DNA from: Bolinopsis microptera
Taxonomy: Eukaryota > Ctenophora > Tentaculata > Lobata > Bolinopsidae
Direction: 5' to 3'
Assembly (NCBI RefSeq): GCF_026151205.1
Contig: NC_087080.1
Coordinates: 3,141,096-3,205,095, forward strand
Length of the DNA: 64,000 bases
Part shown: positions 55,578 through 64,000 of the stretch, one piece after another
Numbering within the stretch: the stretch's first letter is position 1
Layout: every line of letters begins with the position of its first letter
Translations under genes and position numbers: made by a program
The notes under the pieces: model-generated
Told to the model about the DNA's origin: nothing
Databases searched by the model: none
The model's input: the letters and a program-made list of their open reading frames with translations, nothing else

Positions 55578-56256
55578 CTTTAAAACGACAACTCCAGATT
55601 GCTTATACTAAGTTAAACAGTTAAAATACCACTGAACATATTTACACTCAAAAACTGAGTTACATCATTTCTCAATACGAGGGTCACAAACACAAACACA
55701 CAACGGAAAGATGTTTTAAAGGAATTTTAAAAGAAAATCAGATAATGTAGGTAATTACTAATTAGGTTTGAAGTGATCGAATCTTATCATAGAGATCAGG
55801 GTAGGTACTGGGTGCGGTCTGGAGGCTGAAACTAGATGGCCACTGATTTTATAATCGGAGTATCGGTTTATCGGCCGTCTATTATATAATAACACTTATA
55901 TAATGATATACCTAACACCATATAACACATAACAATACACCATTGACTGTGTTAATAATAATATCATTAACATTGATCTCTAAAGGGGGGACACAATGAC
56001 GATATTATGATATTACAGTGGTAATGGTTATAAATTCTCACCGCCAGTTTATTCATTTGCTGGGATGTTGTTGTTGTCTCTTGGGTGAGTTTAGTCCTCC
56101 TTGTTTTTAGAATTTTACCCAACTTGATGCCACATGTTGATCAAGCGGGACTAACGGTTTTATTTGGAGTGAAATAGAACGTAAAGTTTATAAAACGTAT
56201 CTCACCATATAAATTTATACTAAACTGTTAGTTACCGCGTATAAAAGCCTGAAGAA
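55578..56256. other. Intergenic, nothing identified
   Basis: AT-rich; no gene seen. Confidence 0.5.
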
Positions 56257-56992
56257 CTCTCAGGATAACTCAGGATAACTTTTAGGAGAAATCACAGGAT
56301 AACTCTCAGGAGAACTCTCAGGAGAACTCTCAGGAGAACTCTCAGAAGAACTCTCAGGAGAAATCTCAGGAGAACTCTCAGGAGAACTCTCAGGAGAACT
56401 CTCAGGAGAACTCTCAGGAGAACTCTCAGGAGAACTCTCAGGAGAACTCTCAGGAGAACTCTCAGGAGAACTCTCAGGAGAACTCTCAGGAGAACTCTCA
56501 GGAGAACTCTCAGGAGAACTCTCAGGAGAACTCTCAGGAGAACTCTCAGGAGAACTCTCAGGAGAACTCTCAGGAGAACTCTCAGGAGAACTCTCAGGAG
56601 AACTCTCAGGAGAACTCTCAGGAGAACTCTCAGGAGAACTCTCAGGAGAACTCTCAGGAGAACTCTCAGGAGAACTCTCAGGAGAACTCTCAGGAGAACT
56701 CTCAGGATCGAGAACTCTCAGGAGAACTCTCAGGAGAACTCTCAGGATCGAGAACTCTCAGGAGAACTCTCAGGAGAACTCTCAGGAGAAATCTCAGGAG
56801 AAATCTCAGGAGAACTCTCAGGAGAACTCTCAGGAGAACTCTCAGGAGAACTCTCAGGAGAACTCTCAGGAGAACTCTCAGGAGAACTCTCAGGAGAACC
56901 CTCAGGATAACTCAGGATAACTTTTAGGAGAAATCTCAGGAGAACTCTCAGGAGAACTCTCAGGAGAACTCTCAGGAGAACTCTCAGGAGTC
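56257..56992. repeat. 12-bp minisatellite (CAGGAGAACTCT)n
   Basis: About 60 copies with a few variants (AGAAATCTCAGG, CAGGATCGAGAACTCT, CAGGATAACT at both edges). On the plus strand every unit contains an acceptor-like CTCTCAG|GAG; no exon could be tied to it. The following 56993-57304 holds nothing recognisable. Confidence 0.97.
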
Positions 56993-57306
56993 ACATAAAG
57001 TATTATTCCGCTAAGCGTGAACCTACTCAAGACTTCAAGATACAACTTGCACATCAAATTAATTAACTCTTAAAGCGCAGCCATATTACCTACCAAGCTA
57101 CCAATTCCTTCTTGGCAATTAATTTCCTCTCTGTTTGGTTGTTCTATACTTCTAAAAATAAGATGCAGCGTGAGTTTAATGCCGTATATATAATATTTAC
57201 TTTTGACTTTCCTGGCAATATTCATGGGATCTAATCTGATCATCATGGAATTTACAATAAGCGTACTGCTCTTCTAAGGTTCATTTCATTTCAGTCACTA
57301 TCAATA

Positions 57307-58785
57307 GGGCCTGTCGTGATATCATGGATCACTTAGGTTCCACCAGGATCTGGTAGTCCTCATAATAAATAAAATAATTCTGCGGCCTCTACGTATCGGC
57401 ATCTCGCACAACTCCTTAAGAAAAATAGGTGCTGGGTATGTGAAAATTTGCAACCTTCCAGATTGGGTAAAAATATAATAAAAAAATAATAATAATAAAA
57501 TAATTCTACGTATCGGCATCTCGCACAACTCCTTAAGAAAAATAGGTGCTGGGTATGTGAAAATTTGCAACCTTCCTTGATTGGGTTAACGAGGCGTCGT
57601 ACGTCACCTCAAGACCAGGTAAGAAGGAGCTGACCAGGCCAGAACCCAGTTGATTGGGTCTGAGCTCACTTGATTATGAGCCTGAGGTCACGTGATTATG
57701 ACGTCACCAGAGCTAGAGCTTGTTCTCCGTTTCCCGCTGATCATTGGACCAGGTGAGCTCGCATGCTTGTGAATGTGAGTGTAACCCATATCGATTTTCT
57801 GACAGATCAAAGCTGGAAATTTACCAAAATATCGACATTGTTATAAACTCATTTTGATAACCGTTCCTAACCTAAAATTGCACGAGAAATCGATAAAAAC
57901 TTGGTTGCAGAACCCAATTATGCTTCCTCATGCTCTAGAATCCATGTTTTACCAATATGATCAACATTTTGATATTAACTAGGGCGTAGTGTAGGCCAAC
58001 TAATAACTTCAAGTATAGTTATGTGGTAGACAACCTCAAAGTAAAGATCAAGACAGGACCCGGCAATAGCCGTTGGAATTAAAACTATACTGAAAGGTTC
58101 TGGAATTTCTAACTGCTGGTTGCTAGATGTCAAAAAATTGTTTATCTGCCATTGAACCCTGTGATCCTATGATCATGAGGACCCGGCAATAGCCGTTGGA
58201 TCACAAGCAGAAACTATTTGTCGAACTTTAGTACGTGTCGAACTTGAGTACGTGTATACCGGTGGTTTCGGCTTGTTGGTTAACTGTTTAATGTTCCTTT
58301 GCAGTTCATACTCTAGGGGGGGGGGGGGGGGGGGGGCCCCTACTCTAACTTATCGATCAGTTTAGTCGACGATTGTCTTGATCTTTACTTTGAGGTTGTC
58401 TACCACATAACTATACTTGAAGTAATAAGTTGGCCTATACTACGCCCTAAATAGTATCAAAATGTTGATCGTATGGGTAAAACATGGATTTTATGGCATA
58501 AGGAAGCATAATTGGTGGTGACGTACGACACCTCGTTAACCCAATCAATTTCTGGAAGGCTGCAAATTTTCACATGCCCAGCACCTATTTTCTTTGAAGG
58601 AGTTGTGCGAGAAGACGATACGTAGAGGCTGCAGAATTATTTTATTTATTATGAGGACTACCAGATCCTGCAGTGGAACCTAAGTGATCACGACCAGGGA
58701 CAAAAGGAAATCGCGGCATGTACGGAATCGCGATTTTTGGCCAAAATAATCGCGAAATCCTTTTGTCCCTGGTCACGACAGGCCC
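57307..58785. mobile_element. Foldback element with TA flanks
   Basis: Ends GGGCCTGTCGTGAT and inverse complement, next to TA on both sides. Matching inverted blocks include AAGTGATCCATGATATCACG-like termini, CAGCACCTATTTT, CGTACGTCACC and GTTATGTGGTAGACAACCTC (58021 against 58400). The left arm carries an extra ~290 bp and a ~130-bp internal tandem duplication (CGTATCGGCATCTCGCACAA twice, 57392 and 57512). A 21-nt G tract at 58316-58336 lies between the arms and reads into GGCCCCTA. Non-coding. Confidence 0.7.
58695..58771. mobile_element. hAT-type MITE nested in the foldback (77 bp)
   Basis: CAGGGACAAAAGGAAATCGC to inverse complement, flanked by ATCACGAC/GTCACGAC (8 bp, one mismatch). Same family as 45327-45475 but half the size. 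It interrupts the right terminal repeat of the 57307-58785 element, so it is the younger insertion. Confidence 0.8.
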
Positions 58786-58787
58786 TA

Positions 58788-59401
58788 CACTGTCCAATAG
58801 TACCTGCTTCTTGTGCCGAGCAGCATACCGACCTCCGATCGTGTTGTGATAAGATTTTGGCTCCACAGGATCTCCTCTTCTCGTCTTTTTTTTTGAAAAT
58901 TATACAAATTATGAGCACATACTGATGAGTGGGCTTTTACAACTGTGGTGCGTGCAATGCGCCAACAGAACCGCAATGCGCCAACAGAACCACAGATAGT
59001 TTTAGCTAAGAATGGTGATTCAAGTTAGAGGTGATCATTAAGTTAATCAATATATCCAAGGAAGTAATGTAATGAATAGTGCGTAAAGTGTCACGGCTTA
59101 AGTCGTACACAATAGCTAATGGTTATTGATAGCTTTTAATAAGCGGTTAAGCCTTACCTCACATGACATATTTGAGACCTCGTGGCTAATAGCTTATTTA
59201 CAGTTCTTACTCATGCCCTCGCCATATTGTCAGCAGGAGTGACATAATGCTCCTTCATAATATTAATGGATGACCAATATTTAAACGTAAAACTTATGAT
59301 CATCCAGCCATTTGACAATTTATTTTCTTTGCTATCTTTCGTTAGTTTAGTATACGACGTCGTATTTTGAACTGTGAAAATCTTGAAATTCACAAGTCTT
59401 A
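58788..59401. other. Intergenic, nothing identified
   Basis: Contains a duplicated GCAATGCGCCAACAGAACC at 58954 and 58973. No gene. Confidence 0.5.
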
Positions 59402-61172
59402 TGTCCGTATGCTCCAAATTCCCTTTTAAATACGACCTTGGCTTTAAATATAAAGCTGGTCTCCCCTTTACAGCGGGGCTTTAAAATTTTTCGTATGCTC
59501 CAAAAATTTAAAGGTCGCCTTTAAATCTAAATACGAGGTCATCTTTATCGATAAAGGGGACCTGAACTTTAGCTACTTTGCCGGTATGCTCCAAAATTTG
59601 AAGACGAGCTGCTCTTAAAAAACGGTCATCTCCATATTTGGAGTGAGAATTGACCAAATAAGGCAGACCCAGTTTTACTTCCTGTTCACACCTTCCGGGA
59701 CATCCGTCACACTTCCTCTCACTCAGGTATGGTTTACTGCAGCTTTTCTTTGATTTTTCAGCCTGACTGTGTAGGCATGTTGACTCAGTAATTCCTCCGT
59801 GTTCCTTTATAACATCCCTCTAAATTGTAATTAATTTTATCCAAGTGAATCTGATGGTAACTGTAAGAAAAAGGGGAAAAATTGGTCTAAGTCAGAAGAA
59901 GGGATATTAATGGACCTGATAGCGGACAAGCGGGATATTATAGAATCAAAAGCCACTAATCGCACATTTAAAAACTTAAATCTGAAAAATCAAGCGTGGA
60001 AAGAGGTTTTTGCATTATACAACAATAACTTGGGTGTTAATCACCGCAGTATAGAGCAGCTCAAGAGCAAATGGGACAATCTGAAAACTTCTGCCAAGAA
60101 AAGGAGTGATGCACTGAAACGGCATCTAAATCAGACTGGAGCAGCCCCCAATCCTAAACTGAATCTGAGCCCGAATGAAGAAAAGATACTGGGAATCATG
60201 ATGGGGGCCTTTGATCCAATCAAGAACGAATACGACAGCGATAACGCAATTGAGGAGAAGGAAACTAAAGTGGAGATGACTGGTTGTGTGAGCCCTGTTG
60301 CCACTGTGATTGATTTGGAAGAGGACTCCCGGCCAGAGGGTCAGCTGGAAGAGACAGATGACATGGAGACGGCAACAAGGAAGCGTGACGTTGACGTGAT
60401 GAAAACACCAGGTAACAGTGGGACTGCCGCCTCTAAAAGACCCAAGACTCAGGCACAGACTGTAAACCAGCTAAGAATGGACTATATGGAGCTACAGAAG
60501 ACGCTGCTGCTAGAACGGCACCAGAGATATATGCAGCTGATGGACACTTTGGAAACCTGTGCTAAGGAAACCTCCAGGTTGCGTGAAGAGAGACCAGAGC
60601 ACAGCCAGCTGCAGGATTTGGAGACAAACACTCAGCTGGCAGACCTCATCACCCAAAGTTTTGGGGTCATATCTGAGGACAACTGAATTTATACTAGTAC
60701 CTGATAATATATGCAAATGATATGTACAGTTATACACAACTGCAATTTCTACCTACAATTTTTTTGACAATTTTATATACAATTTTTATTGACAAGATTT
60801 TACTGCACAATACGACAGTTTTATTCCTTTGTTTGACAAATATGGCCTTCGGTATGACAAAAACTTGAGCATCGCATTTCGTAAATTATCAGGCACAGTT
60901 TTAGTGCCATTTAAAGACGACCTTGTCGTTTAAAGTACATGGGGACCCTACTTTAAATTTTCTTCGTTTAAAGTCCAACTTTAAGGGTGACCTGGCCTTT
61001 ATAATTTTGGAGCATACCGGTTTAAAGTCAGCTTTACAAGGTGCTCTTTAAATTTTAAAAAATTGCGTTAAAATTTGGTTTGCATGCGAAATTATACAAA
61101 ACACAACTTTAAAGCTCAGCTGAGCTTTAAATGGGCTTTAAAGTCGACTTTACCGTTTGGAGCATACGGACA
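59402..61172. mobile_element. PIF/Harbinger-type element lacking the transposase
   Basis: Terminal inverted repeat TGTCCGTATGCTCCAAA at both ends, flanked by TTA (59399-59401 and 61173-61175), the 3-bp TWA duplication typical of PIF/Harbinger. Subterminal regions repeat GTATGCTCCAAAA (59494, 59583) and its complement (61007). The only long reading frame is the Myb/SANT-like gene; no DDE nuclease gene is present in the 1.77 kb. Confidence 0.85.
59910..60686 (+). CDS. Myb/SANT-like DNA-binding protein of a Harbinger element
   Basis: Harbinger elements typically encode a DDE nuclease and a separate Myb-like protein that binds the ends and brings the nuclease to them. The ATG frame encodes 258 aa. 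The trihelix/SANT-like fold spans residues ~1-60 (AWKEVFALYNNN, SIEQLKSKWDNLKTSAKKR). The middle is acidic and low complexity (~115-165). A C-terminal helical segment (MDYMELQKTLLLERHQRYMQ...) may mediate dimerisation. The first helix with its conserved Trp, KNWSKSEEGIL, lies just upstream in the same frame but without an ATG, back to a stop near 59832. The true start may be non-AUG or in an upstream exon. No internal stops, so either recent or under selection. Confidence 0.75.
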   Translation: MDLIADKRDIIESKATNRTFKNLNLKNQAWKEVFALYNNNLGVNHRSIEQLKSKWDNLKTSAKKRSDALKRHLNQTGAAPNPKLNLSPNEEKILGIMMGAFDPIKNEYDSDNAIEEKETKVEMTGCVSPVATVIDLEEDSRPEGQLEETDDMETATRKRDVDVMKTPGNSGTAASKRPKTQAQTVNQLRMDYMELQKTLLLERHQRYMQLMDTLETCAKETSRLREERPEHSQLQDLETNTQLADLITQSFGVISEDN

Positions 61173-61175
61173 TTA

Positions 61176-64000
61176 AACTGAATTGATTAACAGCCAGATA
61201 TTTGCTATATGTTGCTTCACACGATAATATGTATTATATAACCATTATAAGTGTCATTTTCTTGGTTCATAAACAGCAGGAAGATGAGTTTAAATATTAT
61301 GCTTAATGCTTATTGCTTAGCATCGTGGACGAGTTGCGAAGTTTAAGAAGTTATAGCTTGATTTCATTTGAAAGCAAAGGCAGGGGCATTTTCACTCGTA
61401 GGGTGTTGTAACTGCTGTTGTTGAGATGGAATGCATAGATAGGTGTTCTTTTCTGACACATGGTTCAAAGTTTGCTGACAAGAAAACGAATATTATGTAA
61501 ACATGAAATATTAAAAGCTATCTGTGTCCATGATCCGTCTCGAAGCACTACACTGCAATGGAGTATTGCTTAGGCCTAAATTTAATCGATGTAAGTTTTA
61601 TAAAAGTTTGCCATATTACGGACATACGGTATTGGTAAAGTCGTCAATTGTAGGTTGTATCGGTACACGTATAAGTGCTAGTTCGACACGTACTCTAGTT
61701 CGACAAGCCCTTAAGATCGACTCAGTCTAAGTAAGCAACCTGGACTAGAGTATACTTCGACACGAATTTGAACAAAACCGATTAATACAAAGCATCGATG
61801 GTTGGTATTTTATAGCATCGATTATACCAATAACCATGAAACTATCCGTTTGTCAGCTCCTGATTTCGAGTGTCATTGTGTGATATAAAATACAAATAAT
61901 GCTCTTTATTAAAATCCAGCACCGAACAAATTGGTGAACAAAAGCCATAAACTAATCACGAACAAATGCTATCAAATCGGATTTATTTTGGTCCGACTTT
62001 CGTGAATAGATTGTGAAATAATTTTAATACAGCAAACATAGTTTTATATCACGTTGACTACTCTTTCGCAGTCTATTATTTAGCTTTCAAGCAGTATATA
62101 TTATTTTGTTTTCTATATTCATTCAGACTTTTACTGAAGTCTAGTTATCTACTTTATCATATTTTATCGAACTAATACATAATAGGTGTATAATTGCCAG
62201 ATCCAAGTTCATTTTGTAACGGAGTTTTATATTAACAGGAAACGATGTAACAGAATCGATATATTTTAATGTTGCCATGGGGTGGCAAGTCCCCATACAT
62301 CGTGGTCCGGTAGTTTCATTGCGTCCTAATATTAGTAAATAAAGCTAATATTAGTAAATATTTTAAATTAAAATATTAAAGCTAATATTAGTAAATAAAC
62401 CTAATATTAGTAATAAAAGACCTTTTATGATAATTTATTATCATGCATTCTACGTAGTTATAGTACTTCCCAGGTTACAGGGTATATTTCCCGAGCAATC
62501 TCCTTCCATTTAAAAGCTAAAGATCTGATCACGACATTCGTAGTGAGTCACTGATACATACCATCAAGCGATCAGTATTCTGTCGACAGATCAATTAGTC
62601 AACGTCCTAGTTTTTTGACAAAATTTATCTTTCATGAAGTTTATCTACTTGTATGGCTTGTGACTTACTTGTGTTCTCAGATCCTTCTCGATTTCCTCTT
62701 TGTCTTGATCTGTTCTAGGGGTACACTAGCCCGTTCAATTTCCGGCAGCGGTGTGTATAAAACGGCACCGGCGTGAAAGTCCAAAATTTCGCCGATAAAA
62801 TTTTAAAAAATTAATAAATTCCATTACAGTACAAATGTTTTTTAACAAGTTGATCCCAGGTCTGAGCTGAACAATAATATTTTTACAACCGCATATTATA
62901 AGAATTCAATTAATCATTCCCGCTATTAAATTTTGTCTTTTGACATACATCATTATCTGTCAAGTCACAAATGTCATACCGCTAAAATTTGCACGCCGGC
63001 GTGAGACCTTGCAGCGTGGGCCGTGGCAGCATGTAAAATGTAACAATCTATCGGCGTAGCGGCGTCTGGCGGCGTCTATTTGCGTCTGGCGGGATGTGGA
63101 CTCCTGATATGACCCGTTTTAAACGTCTATTTTGGCAGTGTCTGGCTATTACTTTGTCATAGTGTAAAGGATTGCGTCACTTGAGCGATGAAATGGGTAG
63201 ACAGTAGGTACGGTCCGCTACAGATGGTTAATAATTCAATTAACCACTGAAACAATGCGGTGGAATGCCGAATGATCCGATGTAAGAACGTAAGAGGAAT
63301 GCAATTAAAAATAAGAGTAAAGAAACGTGCATTTTCTATCTTCGCATCGTATTGTTGCGTCCATTCACCATGGCATTGTAATTATTCTTGTTCAACGAGA
63401 TTTGTTTTGAGAAGATGGTCTTGCTGCCTTGAGCTTGCTTAGTTTGCTAAACTATTCACTTGTTGTAGAGTGAGGCATCCTTTAAATAGACATCCTCTAA
63501 ATTCTTAACTTCTTCTTCATGGGTTGTGTTGCTGGATTAATAAGTAGAAGGAGCTGCGAATAAACCGTAGTACGTGTTTATGGTAATTTATAATCGGTAG
63601 GACGTGGGAACTGTAAAACAATTTCGGTGGGAACCAAAGAAGCCGAGCAGCAAATTGTAGCTTTTCGCCACTTGCACTGGTGCCATTACAATGTGTTACT
63701 GTTATAGAATGTGAATAGTTTGAATACATCATTTCAAAACGAATGTTGAAAATGTAAAATTATTATTGTTAAGTCGGGAAAAAATAAAAAAGTTAGATTT
63801 TAAGAATCACGACAACTATTCCAAAAATTCCAACTATCTCTCGACTCTCCTTCTATTCGGTGCCACTGAGTATCGGGAATTTATTTCTCAGTTTTCTAGG
63901 CTCAACCCGGAAATGTAAATCACAATTCGTTATACTTATATGATCACATTACAACGTATCCGCACGATACCTTTCTTCGCGTAACTTCGCCCCACACTTA
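61176..64000. other. Gene-poor end of the window
   Basis: No supported gene. Contains repeats of CTAATATTAGTAAATA(AA) at 62325-62425, and a CpG-rich stretch at 62740-63100 with CACGCCGGCGTG (62990) and GGCGTCTGGC repeats that may be a degenerate element. Confidence 0.5.

Noticed and set aside
1-64000. tRNA, rRNA or other structured RNA genes
   Set aside because: None recognised by eye; covariance-model scans would be needed to exclude small ones.

Overview
The window is nuclear DNA of an invertebrate animal. The evidence is genes with short GT-AG introns, class A GPCR, SLC14 urea-transporter and ankyrin-repeat genes, a near-complete animal-type eRF1 (436 aa; human 437), TTAGGG-like telomeric motifs and a dense mix of animal transposon types. 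It is AT-rich and heavily loaded with transposons and tandem repeats. A cnidarian or similar marine invertebrate fits, but the sequence alone does not fix the taxon.

Layout. 1-2.7 kb is a decayed LINE. 3.3-9.8 kb is a transposon nest: a G/C-tract MITE, a ~345-bp tandem repeat split by one TTAA foldback element, a Penelope-like GIY-YIG relic, and a second, almost perfectly palindromic 1.37-kb foldback. 10.9-14.8 kb (-) is the complete 11-exon eRF1 gene. 15.4-16.1 kb (-) is a LINE tail fragment. 16.9-21.15 kb (+) is a CR1/Jockey-like LINE with an intact endonuclease/RT ORF. 21.2-24.1 kb holds further repeat remains, including a MITE carrying telomere-like repeats, followed by an orphan exon resembling a K+ channel S6 helix. 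24.6-31.7 kb (-) is a 13-exon ankyrin-repeat gene whose 5' end was not found. 32.6-36.1 kb (-) is a tandem array of three intronless sulfotransferase-like genes. 38.8-39.9 kb (-) is a GPCR broken by one frameshift. 41.0-49.9 kb (-) is an SLC14-type urea transporter with two phase-compatible first exons and a 2.7-kb minisatellite in one intron. 50-64 kb is gene-poor: a TTAA MITE, a 12-bp minisatellite, another foldback with a nested hAT-type MITE, and a Harbinger-type element that encodes only its Myb-like protein.

How the genes relate: the sulfotransferases are a local family homogenised at their 3' halves; the other genes are unrelated neighbours. No operon structure is visible.

The most unusual theme is that minisatellites in this window have captured splice sites. 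A 23-bp array (about 16 copies) repeats the 3' splice site and exon start of an ankyrin exon. A 50-bp array (about 54 copies) repeats the exon end and 5' splice site of a urea-transporter exon. A third, smaller case duplicates a 5' splice site in frame in the same transporter. The recurrent long G/C homopolymers at the ends of TTAA-target foldback elements are the second theme.
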